From NCBI GenBank assembly GCA_013398295.1, contig VZSF01011190.1, positions 124,001-188,000 of the forward strand: 64,000 bases of DNA, written 5' to 3'. The translations under genes and the position numbers were made by a program. The notes beneath the pieces are model-generated. The model worked only from the letters and a program-made list of their open reading frames with translations. It searched no databases and was not told the origin of the DNA. Positions 11,701 through 26,034 of this stretch are shown here, one piece after another (the stretch's first letter is position 1; each line of letters starts with the position of its first letter). The DNA is from Chionis minor. Taxonomy: Eukaryota; Chordata; Aves; Charadriiformes; Chionididae.

Positions 11701-14000
11701 GGGGAATTAGGTTGCCTCCAAACACAATGCTGCTTTCAAATGCTTATTGTGTGGTGGGGAATGGCCTCTGGAAACTATTATTTTAGAAACAACGGCACAA
11801 AACATCACTGTTTTGGGGAAGCTTAGGACAGTGGACTGTAATTGCAGGATCCATAGAGGAGCACAAATAGCAAATCATAATGATAATGCTGTGAGCAGGG
11901 GAGTAATGGTTTCAGTTCGTGCCCTGCAAGCAGACAAGGCTTCAAAGATCCTTCAGGACAGAGCTGGGATCACCTGGGCAGGAGGATAATTGTAGAAGAG
12001 GCTGTGCCTATATTAGACAAAACCAAAAAGCCCCAGCTGATTGATCTGTTGCTCTTCTGCTCCTGCGCAGGCTGCTTGCTCCCATCCTACGGCTGAATCA
12101 AAGGATGTAACCAAGAGCCTCGTCCTGTTCCTTTGGATTTATTGCTGCAGCAGGATTTCTTCCTCCTGCAGACAGAGATAAGATTTTATTCTTGCTTGAG
12201 GCTCTTCAGTCATAAGTCTGGCTTTGTGCTCATCATTCTGTGTCATTCATGCCTGTTGCTCTCTCCATCCTAATAAATGACGAGGAAAAGAGAGTGACTT
12301 GTAAGCCCAAACCTGCCCCTGTAACTATCCCTGGTTGGTGATTGCCATTAAGGTGTATTGAGCTTCTCTCTTGACTAGAGGAAAACAGTTATTATCATGC
12401 TGTTTACTTCATTTTCCTAATGTCTATTTCCAGTGACAACTGCAATATATATTTTGTAAGGCTCACTTCATTTCTGACCACTTATAGCAAAAGCAGAACA
12501 GCAGAGCGTGTACAGAGAATAGGGGGGAGGAATGAGCTGTCAGGGAGTGAAGATGAGAGACTCTCCCCGATCCTCAGCCATGCTGCTATCAACCAAGAGC
12601 CTGATATATTGCCGATTTTTTTCAGGAATTCATCTATAACTCTCAGGGTAGAACATACCTGCAAGCAGCTGGAGTCACCCAATCCACTTGTGTTACACTC
12701 TTAGTTTTCCAGGCATAACGGAATTAAAAGCATATTTTATACACATTTTCTACTGAGCCCATTTTTTTCCTTATGATGCTGCTTGGAAGACCCAAGCCTT
12801 CCAAAGGTGAGACAGCCGGCAAAACATCCCTACAGAGGTGCAAGGATGTTACAGCATGAAGCAGAGAAAATGAGGCTTTGACATAATAGATAGGGGGGGA
12901 AATGTTCCTTTCAATTAAGCATGTTTTTCAAAGAATATTTAATGATTTGCTGCTGGGTAAAATAGCTTAATTACTTCTGATGCTTGTTAACAGCTGCATA
13001 AGGGGGTGAACGGAGAACACTCTGCTTTCTCAAGGATGCCCAGGTAAAAAGAGATGAGGAAACAGTGATAGATCCATGCTTTGGAAGTATATTTTTTTTA
13101 GCTGAAACGTAATGCTCTGGGGAACACAAAAAAAGGAAGCTTATTAGTTATGAAAAAAGATAAGAGCATTTTGTTACCAATTTTTTTTAATGAACGGCCA
13201 TTAAGACTCACTTCCACACTAGCCATGAAGCTCCAAGGACTTTGCCAGCCACAGCTACTTACAATAGTCCCCCTCTCCCAGCGTCCAGCTGCACAATTCA
13301 GCCTTACGTAGCAAGTAAGAGTTAAAGCAAAACTCCCAAGCAATTAACATATTAAATGGGCTGAAGAGCATAGGCCTGGGAAGGATGCTGTGAGACAATG
13401 CAGTTGACTTCTTCCTAAAGCAGAACCACCTTTCTCCATATATTTTGAATAAGTACTTCTCTAGACCCTGTGTAAGGAAGGTCAGGGATGGAGATTTCAC
13501 AACTGGCTTACCGCAAAGCAGATTTTCCTCAGTCACCTCGGCAGTAACTCAGTCACATTGCTCCCTTTCACTCCCAATTAATTCTCTCAATCTTCAAATC
13601 AACTGTTTACCTATCTAGAGGCTATTAGCAAGCTCCCCTCATGCTTCTCTTTTTCAGACTAAATTTTGCCCGATAAGTTCTGAAATGAATGGCTGGTCCT
13701 TCATGTTGCTCTCTGTCACCTACTCCTCTCCGAGGGTCTCTTGCCCTGTGGTATCTGACACCTCTCCTGGTAATGAATTCAGCAAGGAGACACACTTATC
13801 TAAGAGCCATCACTCTGCCCTCGTCTTTACCCTTCTTCAAAGAGGAAAGTAGGTGTTTAATAGCTGTGTCCTGCATCTCTCCTTTCCTCCAGAGAACATT
13901 AACATGCTCATGCTACTTTTGCTGAAGTCAGGGCTGAGGCAATCCATATGGCACAGAAGGTGGTCCGATTTCTGCAGTTGGGGCTAATCCACCATAGATC

Positions 14001-17000
14001 CGTGTCACCTGCGTTGGGAGGGACCCTTTCTCTGCAAGCCCTTTGGGATGGAGCTGCCTGGCTGGTGGGGAGGTTCTGGCTGCAGAGCACTGGTAGGTGG
14101 TACGCGCTGCCCGTGAGCAGTCCTGGCAATCTCAGGGGTGAAATTAGGCATAATGTTGCGCTCAGCTGTTGTCCCAGAACAACAGGGTCTTGGCAGTTCT
14201 GCCCACAGAGATGCAGTTTGGGTGCAGAGGTCTGCACTGTTTCCTCAATAACGGTGTAATGCAGCTTTGACCAAGAGCAGGGACTTAAGATAGGCATGGG
14301 TATTATTTTGTGTATGCATGTGTCTGCATGGTATTTGCATATTTCTTTCAATTTAGGGAGCTTACTGTCTTAAATGAGACAAACTGCACTACAAATGGAT
14401 TGTGCTCTCAAACAGACGGTAACGGTGGTTTTTTAACTTGAAGCTCCTTTATAGCTATCACATTCCCTCGTTCTGATACCATAGGAAAAAAAAACCACGA
14501 AGGAAAGATGGAAGCAGATATCTGAAATGCATTACCCTGAGCCTAGCTTTTTCTCTGTGCAATTTTTCACAAGTATAACTGTGAAGGTACACAGTGGAGC
14601 CAGTAAGCAGAATAAGAAGGCATCAGTTTTACGAAGTCCCTTCTCAGACTAGGGCTACTTTAATTAGGATTTGATGTTTACGGGATTGTCAGAAATAGGC
14701 AGTGGTTCATAATGAAACGACTCAGATTTTGAGTTGCATTACAACCAGATGAATGGCCTCAAGTGAAAAACAGTGCTGTGAAGCGGTGCAGTGTTGAGGG
14801 ATGGTTAAGTTCTATATTCCTATAGCTCTATAATTACCATATATATTTAAGACTAGCTATAGTAACATTTGTAATTATCTGATGTCTTTTCTGAATCATA
14901 CATCCAATACAAGTGAATTAAAGCTGGATTTCTATTTGCTATGTGTATTATATATTTTAAAAATAATCATAATCACAAGAGCTCAGTAATTACTATCTCT
15001 AGTGAACACAATATTTCTGTTAATAGGATTTCATTTTCTCAAATTCATTCAATGTCTTCAAGCATTCAGTGTGTGCCTTTCTCAAGTTTTAATTCTATAA
15101 ATGGACTGCTATTCCTCAGCATGCTCAATATTTTGAATTTTCAAATACAGTCAGATAAATTGCGTTGTACTGGGCCTCTTTCCTGCTAATATAAGCATGT
15201 AAGTGTTTCTGCATGAAGTTTTTTTTTAAGAGACTTCATATTTGGTGTGTATTCTTAGATAAGCCTTTGAAATACTTTTCTTCCATGCACATTCCAAAAT
15301 GTAAATGTAATAGTACACTTACGTACGCATATAAAATTAAGCAATTTCCTACGTGGATGTAGGAAATACCGCACACGCAAAGGTATGTTGAGCTTCAGTG
15401 TTATTTACAACAATGTTTTGCAACTGCTACCCCATAAACCTTGAGCACGCTTGCTGATGGAGGGCGGGCAGGCAGCAGCGAAGCAGTGTACTTTTCTTGG
15501 GGGTGTTTTGGGGTGATGCTGGCTGGCCAGCCATTGGCGAGTCCTGGGGTCAGGGCCAGACGACGCTAGCACAAGGCTGGGCCAGGGAAAGGCTGCCCTC
15601 AGCCTCCCTCACCCGTCCCTGTGCCCAAGGGGCCAGGGCAGGGGCTACCAGCGGAGGCAAGCACCAGTGATGCATCTCCAGGGTTAACAACAGCACAACC
15701 TCAAGCAGACTGCAGTTCTCATTAATTCGGTAAGTTTTGTCATCACTTATGACGGAGGTTTTTTACCCATTATCATGGAGTTTTCATTAATAGTTATTTT
15801 TTTGTGTAGCTGTTTGTTTTAATGGCAGAAGGACTTTTCCCTAGTGCCAGCAGAAGGTGACTTACACGTAGAGATACGACAACAGGACCTGCATTAAGAA
15901 AGTTTTTGAGCAGCCCCCACTTCACAGCAATCTTTTTCACTTGTGAGCTTTACTCACTCCTAAAACTCACCTGCGCTTTCACTACTACCTGTTTCGCTGG
16001 TGGATCTGAGCTAGGAGCCGAACCCCTTGGGCTGCCTCTGCCGAGAGCAGAGCGGTAGGAGGTCCTGCACACCTCAGGGCTGAACATCTTTGTGCAGCCG
16101 TCTGTCCACACTGGCTGCAAAGGCAGCCCCTGGCACCTCAGCTCCAAAATCAGTTACACCATCAGGTCAAGCTCTTGAATCTTGGTCTATGGATCTCGAT
16201 GCTTGTTTTTTGCCGGGTGATGGACAGTGATACTCCAAATTGCTGGGATCCCAAAGCTGAGGGACAGAGTCTGTTATTTCAGGTTCAGCACTTAACATAC
16301 AACTATACCGCGTTGGAGAGTCGAAATTACATTTTCTTCACAGTCTCATGCTTTGGTGTGCTTCATGTCCCTTCAAGGTTTGGTCAGTGCAGTGTTGGAG
16401 TTCAGTGAGGTGCCATTTGTAGATAAGCCCTAAAGAAGTAAACATGCATTCCTCTTCCCTTTGCACATATCTTTTTGAGCCTTCCTCCTTTTAGCCTGTC
16501 AGACAGAGCCATCAAAAAACCAGCTTTAACATCTGATTTAATTGTACTCCAGTTTGTGAAGGTAGCAGTGCATTCATGGTGAGCAATCAGGAAAGGCCAG
16601 TAAATAATGGAAAACTGGTGCATCTGCATCAGCCCCTTCCAGGTGTCTGGGATGTCAGAGGAAGGCAAGCACCTACCAAGGGCTTTCTGGAGGTGGCCTG
16701 AAGAGCCTGGAGGAGGCAGGACGTGTTACAGGGCAGCTTTTTTTTCTGTACTCTGGGATTCACAGCCCCTGTGGACTCTCCCAGCTCTCCCCAAGACAGA
16801 AAGCTCACTTCAGTGCAGAAGAAGACACAGAAGTGACATCATCAACGGCAGTGTGAAGGATCAAGCAAGGTGTGCCAGCACAAGCAACTTCACTGCAAAT
16901 ACATACTCTCTTTGGAGGCTCCTGATCTGGCAGACAGCTATCATGGCTCCTCAGGAGCTCAGCTTAGGAGTGCAAAGACCATCAGGAGTAACACTGCTCT

Positions 17001-20000
17001 GTTTCTAAAGTCCCTTGCCCAGATGCATCTATGACTACTGTATTCTTCAGCACGTGGAGTATTGGATGCCTTCACCTTACTCCATAAATGGTGGGAGCTG
17101 GAGACAGAAGGCTATGTTACTGAAGACCTGCTGAGTCTGATGAGGTGCATAATCAAGAGCATCTGGAACCCCATGTTCAGCGTGTAATTTCAAACAGAAG
17201 TTAATACGCTGTAGGAAAATGTCACAGAAAACTCCACTGAAGAAACAGACACATGAATGATCCCTCTCTCCCTGCTCCTTGGGATGAGGTCCAAGGTCAA
17301 AAGCCCAGACCTCCACTCTAGAGAGGATCACAGCTTTCTGTCATGGCTCCTCCCTGCACGGTTATTCACCTTCTTGATTTTCTTCCATGAACACATCATC
17401 CCCTGGTAGCCTCCTTTCAGCAGGTTCCCAGTATTCCTGCAGGCACCTTTCCTTCCCTGTTCCAGCATCCTCTTTCCAAGCATCGGCTTTGGGCGTGTTC
17501 TGCTGACATGGGATTTTCTCTGGAAGTAGCAAGCCCGTCTGTGCTCTCTGGGTATTTCTGTCCCTTGTCGAGCAGCTCTGAGATGTGAATTGACACACAC
17601 ACCAGAGCTGGGACCGGTGGGCCTTGCTAAGTCTAAATCTTATTCCAGAGTGCTCGTGTTCCTTATTTTGCAATGTCAGACCACGGTTTCACCTGCGCCG
17701 AGCACAAAATGCCTGCTCCACAACAGTCGGCCCTGACGGTCACAGATTATGCTGCAAAGTGGCAGCACGCTGAGCAGAAAAGCAAAATACAGCCATGGCT
17801 ATGAACAGGGTACCTTGCTGCTTTCCCATTTTTCCTGCCTGCCTTCTGAGTCACAGCGCTCTGCTTAAATGGAAATAAAAAGCACTAACAGGAGTCCAGC
17901 TGGCAGCGGCACAGCGCGCTGGGTTCGGCATGGCCTCGCCTATCAACAAAAGCACCAGGCGAGCTCCAGCTGCAGACGCTGCGCTCTTATCAATGAAGTG
18001 CAAAGCAAGGCGTGCTTTATTTAATTTTCCAGATGCAGGGATGAATTGGCATTTAGCAAAGCGCTTTGCCTGGTCAGAAGGAGCACTCTGGAGGTGGAGA
18101 GCATGGAAAGGGAAGAAATACGAAACGCCAAGTTGTTTTTCTTAATGGGGTCACTTTTCTGACCACAACCATACAGACTCCTTTACGGGTGACTGTCAGC
18201 TTGGCAAGGTGAACACATTCCTCTCTCCCACACTCTCCCTTCACTTTTTCCCTCCTGCCAAGCATCTGGTGCAGACAGCAAACCATAAACCATTCTGTGT
18301 CTGCTGGAATTTGGATGCAGTGACTGGTGCAGAAAATGGAATGAGCACCTTGTAGCTCACAGGCATTCAGGGTCAGCAAGCTGCCGGCTCGCTGCCTTTG
18401 GAAAGAAGAATGCCATGATCACGTGGTGGGGAAGAGCAGAAGTAATTGCAGGAAGTCAATTAATTCATGCAAAATGAAGCTAATCATTAACGGTGGGGTA
18501 CACAGCCATTCTTCTGCAGTGCTGAACAATTACTTCCAAGTCATGTTTTAAGTCATGTAATGAGAGAGTGGTTGAGTAGCTGGAGGAGAAAGTGTCTCAC
18601 TGGGTGAGCTGGTTTCCGTTCCCTCCCTTGCCCCCTCTCCTTCAGCTGGAGCAAGTCTCCACTTGTCAGGCTGCCAGGACAGTCTCATTGGTAACTGATA
18701 AATATATTGTTATTAAAAGCAGAAAGTCAAAGGATCAAATTCGGCTGGAGTTTCTGCTCACTAGATATTATTGCAGTTCAACTCCTTTGTGCCCGTGTTT
18801 GTCCTGGAGAGAAAGAAACCTGGAGACCTGCCTCTAAACAGGAACATGACCACCCAGAACACAGCTGCAGTCAATCTCTGTCCCTATTATGAGTGATAAA
18901 GATGCAGAAAAAGAGTACAGCTGAAAGGTGGGAGATCCAGAAGATGATCTATCTTCGCCTCACAACTTTTCACTTCTGCTTTGTCTCCTACTTCGCATCT
19001 TCAAGTGAGTTGTTGCAGGCACCGTTTGTTCTGGGTTTCTGCTGGATGACAGAGAGAGAGAGAGATGTTTCCTTCTGACTAATTTACATTTAAATGGCCA
19101 GGGACAGTGTTAAGAAGAAGAGCTTCACAGAAGAAGAGAGCAAAGAACAAAATAGCAGCGGGCATAGCATTTTCCAGCAAAGGGACAGTGAATGACAGGG
19201 AGAAACAGGAATATAATGAGGGATACGTTTTGGACACTTGCGTAGAGATGAAAACTTAGCATCTGATCTCAGTGTCCCAGCATCGCACATGCTACTGTAG
19301 GCAGCTCAGCTCTACATATGTATTTGTGTGTGTGCATGAAGTTTCCGTCACCAGGAAGCAAAATAGTAATTGCCTGGGCTTTAATGGGTTTCCAGTTTTC
19401 TTCCATGAGGGAAAAACAAATCCTAATATTAAATCTTCATTTGGCACTTAAAACTGCAATTTTTAAGTTGTGTTAGCAGGCACCTGGCACTTACACAAGG
19501 AATACGCTGAAAGACACTAATATTTAAGGCATGAACAGGTACAACATGACAGTGCCTTTCTGCTGGGTGCCTTGCTTATAGAACTGAACTACGCAAATAC
19601 TTCCTGGAGAATAAATTACCCAGCCAATTTCCTCTGTTTTCCTGTTTGTAAATTGCTTCTGAGTAGCTCCTGTTTCTCCTGAATGTGCTTTTAGTAAATA
19701 CATCAGGCTATGGACAAGCAGCTTATTGTGACTGTTCCGTGTTTAAGAGTCAAGTTGGTTTCATTCACTTTAATTTTATACAAAAGCTATTTCTGTTTTC
19801 TGGATGGATGAAAGTCCCACAGAGCCTGGTTTCTGGTGTGAACACTTATTCTTAGAAGTCAACATTGCATTTGTGTGTGATTGTTTCACAGCTTTCATTT
19901 AAAGTTATTTCTTCTATAAAATAATTCTGTCTCAGGGAGCTCAGTGAGTCCGGCTTAAAGGCTGTGCAAGCTCAAGTAAACAGGAGATGCAACTCCCTTG

Positions 20001-20328
20001 GGGATTCAGAAATGGTTGTTTACCACCAAATGTGTATGTTGATCTTCGCAGCATCTTTGGGTCTACTTTGGTGCTCAGTATAGCTCCCAGGAGCCTCAGT
20101 CCAAAACATCAATGACAGCAGGTTGGAACAGGCCGAAGGTTGAAACATAAGCCACAAATCTGTGTGTGCGGAAAGCGCGCAGGGAGGGAGTGATTCCCAC
20201 AGAGACAGCTAAACCAGACCTTTGCCTTTCACAGACCATCTTGGTCCACGGAGGACTTTCGCTGTGCTATTTGGGAAGTATCATGCAAAGCAGCCACTGC
20301 TTGAGATAAGACCTGACCCACACGGGCT
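14001..20328. other. Non-coding stretch with a GC patch at 15.43-15.70 kb
   Basis: No gene recognised. 15,430-15,700 is GC-rich with few CpGs, and the segment just after it (15,682-15,729) is open and flanked by splice-like strings, but its acceptor is weak. A perfect 8-bp inverted repeat (ATTTCCTA/TAGGAAAT) lies at 15,344-15,367. A short AG repeat is at 19,051-19,065. 17,880-18,075 mixes GC-rich and homeobox-like motifs and looks like possible regulatory sequence. Confidence 0.4.
18420..18550. promoter_or_regulatory. Enhancer-like cluster: E-box, POU and homeodomain motifs
   Basis: In 130 bases there are a CACGTG E-box (18,420-18,425), GTAATTGC, TCAATTAATTC followed directly by ATGCAAAAT (close to the POU octamer), CTAATCATTAAC and ACAATTAC. 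The mix is typical of conserved developmental enhancers. There is no direct proof of function here. Confidence 0.18.
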
Positions 20329-21135
20329 CATAGAATCATAGAGCAGTTTGGGCTGGAAGGGACCTTTAAAGGTCAGCTAGTCCAACCCCCCTGCAATGGG
20401 ACATCTTCAACTGGATCACGTTGCTCAGAGCCTCATCCAACGTGACTTTGACTGTTTCCAGGAATGGGGCATCTACCACCTCTCTGGGCATCGTATTTGA
20501 GGGTTTCACCACTCTTATTGTAAAAAAATTCTTCCTTTTATCTAGTCTGAATCTCCCCTCTTTCAGGTCAGAATCATTACCCCTTGCCCTGTCCCTACAG
20601 GCCCTGCTAAAAAGTTTGTCCCCATCTTTCTTGTAAGTCCTCTTTAAGTACTGAAAGGCCGCAATAAGGTCTTCCCGGAGCCTTCTCTTCTCCAGGCTGA
20701 ACAACTCCAACTCTCTCAGCCTGCCCTCATAGCAGAGGTGCTCCAGCGCTCTGATCATTTTTGTGTCCCTCCTCTGGACCCGCTCCAACAGGTCCATGTG
20801 TTTCCTGTGCTGAGGGCTCGAGCTGGTTGCAGTAGTCCAGGTGGGGTCTCACCTCTCTCGACCTGCTGGCCACACTACTTTTGATGTAGCCCAGGATACA
20901 GTTGGCCTTCTGGGCTGTGAGCACACTGCCAGCTCACATCCAGCTTTTCATCCCCCAAGTCCTTCCCACAGGGCTGCTCTCAATCCCTTCATCCCCGAGC
21001 CTGTATTGGTACCGGGGGTTGCCCCAACCCAGGTGCAGGACCCCACACTTGGCCTTGCTGAACCTCATGAGGTTCACCGGCACACTGCTCGAGCTTGTCC
21101 AGGTCCTCTGGATGGCACCTCACGGCACCTCTCTT
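20329..21135 (-). mobile_element. CR1 LINE, 5'-truncated 3' fragment
   Basis: The plus strand opens with TCATAGAATCATAGAG and GGAAGGGACC, the reverse complement of a CR1 3' end. It then runs through the reverse complement of the ORF2 C-terminal region. On the minus strand the broken reading frame includes MDLLERVQRRDTKM, EHLCYEGRLRELELFSLEKR and [14 protein letters not shown], all hallmark CR1 stretches. Homology extends farther 5' than in the copy at 1,039, into the part behind the RT domain, and ends near 21,135. Frames are interrupted, so this is a dead copy. It has the same orientation as the first CR1 and is opposite to the copies farther right. Confidence 0.94.
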
Positions 21136-22434
21136 TTATTTCTGTCCAAGGTGTTTATAAAATAGATCCATAAGGATATCCTCAGCTCTCCTGCAGAGTT
21201 TGTTTTCTCTTCCTTACCATTCTAAGCAGACAAAGCATCATCTTCAGCTGTCCCCAAGTGCCTGCTCCTGTCCACAAGTGGACACTGCTCTCACAGAAGG
21301 TACTGGACATCCGTCAGGCAGACCTATGGCCAAACATGAAGACCACAAATGCTCCCTTTAAAACGCATCACGTGTGGTGTAGGAGCCTTTTTGCTATACA
21401 GTTCTTCCTCCTCCACAAACATCAGACAGGCATTATGGTCCAAGAAGAGCCTGCTAATTAGGAGACACTGCAGACACAAGTGCTCCTGCCGTTGCCTTTG
21501 CTGACCTGATTCATTTACACATGCGGCACGTTTAACATCACAGAGCACAGCTACCCCAGCAAGCGGTGCCAGGTCCTCGTACACTGCCATGTGCTATCCA
21601 GTCATCTGCCTGCCCCCTCATCCTACAGGGGTCGCTCATGACAGCTCTGAAACATAGAGGTTGGGACTTTAAAGCAGCATGATTTTCTCTTTAGCATATA
21701 TGACAGAAGGTGTAATTATTGCAACTGGATACAAACCCATCTGCAACTTCAGATTTTCACCTAAGCTACCCAGCATTTTTGGTGATCTTTTGCCAATAAG
21801 CATGAGAAATGTTGACATTTCTGACCTTTCACATAACGGTTTGAAAACCAAAATTTTTTTCTCTTGAAAAAATGTACAAGTTCTAACTATTTCTAATCCA
21901 GTCATCCCCAAAAGCTGTGAAATGCAGTAATATTTTAACAAGAACATAAGAAGACTATTCCTTTGAATAAAAAACTCAAGACTGGCTTTATTGCTATTCA
22001 TTAAACCACTCAGCTACATTCCACAAACACTTGTGTTTACCAGAATGCTCATAAAAAGAAAAAAAATCCTGTAAACATTCAAATGAATGTGGATTTATAC
22101 AAAAACTTTTGCCCTCAGAATATTAAAGTAGCTGCCTTAAAACATCTTTCTTGATTTGGGAGGGCTCTGGTGAGAGAATAGCAATACTGTATAACGCTAA
22201 TCATTAGTGGTAAAAAAATATAAATAACTCCATTGCCTTTGGTGTACTTATTCTGGATTTATAGACATATGCTGAAACCAGACCCGAGCTTTTCTTTTTA
22301 CAGGCTTTTATTTTTTTATCTAAAATATCTTTCAGAGGAAATTCATTGAATCAAGTTCTGTTTGTTCTGTGCTTTATAAAACTGTTAAGAATGATTTAAT
22401 CTCTGCCTGATTGTGGGACAGAAGATACCACAAT

Positions 22435-22460
22435 AATAAGACTTACTAATAAGACTTACT
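22435..22460. repeat. 13-bp perfect tandem duplication
   Basis: AATAAGACTTACT occurs twice, head to tail. It is a small local duplication with no coding role visible. Confidence 0.9.
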
Positions 22461-23016
22461 AAAATCACATCAGAGAAAATCATGCTATATTGTGAGGTCA
22501 GAAAAATGCTACTTTGTCTCTGAAAAAGTCTCCTTTTCAGTGAAGTTTTCCAAAAGAATGGCAGGTATACGCTACTGTGGTGTGTGGACTTCTGTTACCC
22601 GCAGCCTCAGTGCATGTCCCTGCACTGCTTCTACGTGCCCTTCACCAGGGACATCGGGGCATCCTACAGCCACTGGCCTCGGGGTCACCCTACTTGCACC
22701 CTGCTGTGATCCTTTCCAGACAGGCTCAGCTGTCTGGAAGCCTTACATCATCCAGGAGCTGTAGCTGCAGGACATCTCAGCATCACTGACTTCCTCAAAA
22801 ACTGAAGACGCATTTTCTAGCCTCTAAGGTATGAAACTGAGATGGCAAAATCCCTGCAAACTACAGCTCTTGCAGGGGCATAAAGATCTACCCTAAGGCA
22901 GCAGGGAGCCACGGAAACTATTGCATTCCTTGTGTAGTATTTAGTCATCCTCATGGCAAGGAATCAGCAGTCCAAAAAGCTCTGGAAGAACAAACTCAAG
23001 CTGCCAGCGATCGACC

Positions 23017-23055
23017 TGGATTGGATTGGATAGGATAGGATTGGATTGGATTGGG
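23017..23055. repeat. (TGGAT)n pentanucleotide microsatellite
   Basis: About 38 bases of repeating GGATT/GGATA units, with two units carrying a T-to-A change in the middle. It is likely polymorphic in length. Confidence 0.9.
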
Positions 23056-26034
23056 CTCCCTTAACTGATCCAAATTCCTGGAGAACAGCAGGGGAGCCCC
23101 TGGAAATGGGGATGCAGACCAGGAATCCTTAGGAGGAAGACATCTGCATTCCCTTAATGAAACATGGGTCAAATGTGTCCAGAATGATGAACATCTGAAA
23201 AACGGATAATTCAGAAATTTCTCAGGATATTTTTTCCTGGTTTGGAATCAAGTTAGTTCATTCTGGCAAAGTTTGCTATTAAATTTTGGTATCTGAGTTT
23301 TAATCAAAATACTTCTTTAACAAACAATTCTACAAGGCAATACCCTCCCTCTCTTCCTTCCCCCAAAATTCCTTACTCTTGTCTATGACCACAGAGAAAA
23401 TGGTTAATGTTATGCCTCTGCTCTACTACTAGTTTTGCTGTGTTTCTTTGTGATGATGGTGTATCAGGATGTGGAGAAGGGAATATGTAGCAGATATGTT
23501 GATTTTGGCATGAGAGACCTTCAAGTGGCTTTACAGCACCTTGAGAAAAGTAGCAAACAAGGCTGACAGCAGTAAACAGCTTTTGCTCAGGTAGCAGACT
23601 ATAGATTCCAGTTTCCAGAGCATTTGTCCATGAAGAGTACAGAATTTCCACAATTGTTAAATTTGCTTACATTTATAGGCCAGGATGTTTGTCTACTGGC
23701 CCAGGTGTAACACTTAACACAGACTACCTTTGTGAGTAGCAGAGAGCTGTAAAATCTGAAGAGGACCTGTCGCAGGAAATCTGGAAGGATTTTCTTGTTC
23801 CAATGCTGGGAGCAATGGTATTGCTCAAATCAGTTGTCTTTTGAGGGTTGCAGCACGTGCCCAGGCTGCTGCTGGTCAGCTGTACCATCTGTTCCATGCA
23901 GCTGCAAAGTCCAGAGCCCACCTTCTACATTTCAGGTGTTTGGAACACCATGGGAGATGCTGAAGGAATGGATTCTCTGATCCTGAGGACCAGGAGCTGG
24001 ATTAATTCCCTGCACTTTGTTTTCCACCTGGCCACTAGAAGAACAACCTGGCTTGAGTTGTAACTAAATTATCTACCTGTGTTTCCTGGACTGGCCATTG
24101 ACCTTGCTGTTGAAGAGACAATAAGTATTGAGATTCAGTAGCCACAGCAAGAGAAAGCTACAAAACAGGACTCTGCAAGAATTCCTTTCCTCAAGTTACA
24201 GACTTTTATCCATTTATCAAAGCATTTCCTATTCTCATTTCAGTGTCATGGAAATAACAACTAATATTGAGTAAAAATAATGAGATATAGTTAATCAAAA
24301 TTTAGAAAATGTGGTGAATAGCCACTGGCAATGACATTTCTGATTACCTGTCAGAACAGGCAGTTCACAAAACGGAGCTACAACTCCAGCGATTTCACGT
24401 TCCCAAGTGCAAACTGTGGCAAATGCAAATACAGAATGTGTCAATGAATAGCACATTATTAAATTTCTTTGCAGAACTTTTAAATCAGACCTTGTACCAT
24501 GTGACTGCATCTATACATTCTTTAGTGGCCAGGACATGCAGTCAGGAGGTTAAGAGAAAAACCTCACTCTTAACCTCAAGCCATTAACTGTTGGTCGATG
24601 AACTGAATCATTAGGGCTGGTTGTGGTTCGGTGAGCTGAAAACAAAACCCCGTGTGTAAGTATTCACTCAGATAAGAAGTGAATTCACAGTGGCTGCATT
24701 TCTGCCATTTCCTCCCATTCACACGCATGCTCTAGCCACTGCATTTTAGGGACACCTAACATGAATATTAGACTTGAAAATAAGTATCGTCACACAGACA
24801 AAAAGCAGCCATTGCCTCTTTGTAAAGGAACCAATTTACCTGACCGAAGATTTGATGAAAACTGGTCAACAGGTGTAGTATGTCATGATATGGAAACTTC
24901 ATAAATCTTGTGTGTGACAAGTCATGGAGAGTTTGTCTGTCTGCAAACGGTGCTACGCAAACCAATCCCTACTGTACTGTACCACTACCGAGTTCATGCA
25001 CATGACCTCCATGGGCAAACCACGCTGGAAAATCTAAGCAAGGCAACCAATGAAGAAGCAGAAGGTGCTATTGATGAGAGAATAGAAATGATCTTCTGTT
25101 TTGCTGGTAGTCAGCTATTTCTGATAGAAATCCTGGTAGGACCAAAGCTTCTTAAAAGTTACGGCTACAGAGGGGAAGATGCTTCTCAGCATGTCTCTTA
25201 AGGAGTAGTCTGCATGGAAGGAACAACAGAGACGGGTATAGAATGTTGTCACAGATTAAAAACATTAACCTAAGCAGAGCTTTACAGTCAGACACCTCAA
25301 TACTTTTTGCATGCTAGCTAAACAATTCATAAGAATGACCAACAGCACTGGGAAGAGGAGAGCTTCCCATCCTGGGTCTAGTCAGCTGCGTATAGTATAT
25401 GCCAGGAGAAATAGTTTTGGATCAAGAGGTGTTAGTCTGCTCCCACTCTTTCTACACATCCAATGCTTTGATTTCCTAATTGGGTTAGAAAGGCCACATC
25501 TGTCAGCTGAGATGCGGGGTTTTGTTTTTGAGTTTCCCATCTACTTCTTTTTAACAGTATCTTGAACTACTCTTGCTTTCAATGGAAAAAATGTTACTTG
25601 TCAAGTTAATGAAGTAAGACTAAGAGTTAAAAAAAACCCACAACACCATCTTCATATATTTCTACTAGTTATTTGCATTACTGTAACCTAAAAGGAGATG
25701 AAAAAAGGGAAGAAATGGCTGGTTTAATCTAGGCTCCCCACTTACATCATAGCAAGGTTAATCAAAAGATCTCAGTAGGGACTCCTTCCACAGTCTGCTC
25801 ATGTTACCATTTTAGGGTTACTCTGCAGGAGTTTTGCTGTGTTTTTCATCTTTACTCAGAGGCAGCAGTTTTTGCTGTCCCTGTGTACAGTACCACTTAA
25901 TAGATTGAGGATGTAAGGAATTTCCTGGCATGCAGAATACTGCAGTGGAGACTACATTTTTATTTTTTATACATTTCCACTAAATGCATCTCTTGTTCTT
26001 GTTCAGCATTTTGATTTTACTCACCATTTCCTGT

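Larger units (their letters stand above)
7486..14000. other. AT-rich non-coding stretch (putative intron)
   Basis: Nothing in this stretch reads as a gene. A 175-codon plus-strand opening (9,781-10,308) begins at a non-ATG codon and crosses a GC-rich patch with no domain. 8,350-8,460 and 12,905-13,010 carry dense homeodomain-like TAAT motifs. If the three-exon gene is real, this lies inside its 34-kb second intron. Confidence 0.45.
21136..26034. other. AT-rich non-coding stretch
   Basis: No gene recognised. Minor local structures are listed separately (tandem repeats at 22,435 and 23,017). A 97-codon opening at 24,908-25,201 has no domain, and I see no splice support that would make it a gene. 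The rest is ordinary AT-rich DNA. Confidence 0.45.

Noticed and set aside
13908..14351. 147-codon minus-strand open frame
   Set aside because: The opposite strand is open for over 100 codons in the same place. No domain.
15682..15729. 48-nt phase 2-to-2 segment with a gtaagt donor
   Set aside because: It fits the frame of the three-exon model, but its acceptor lacks a pyrimidine tract and the peptide is not convincing. The model is complete without it.
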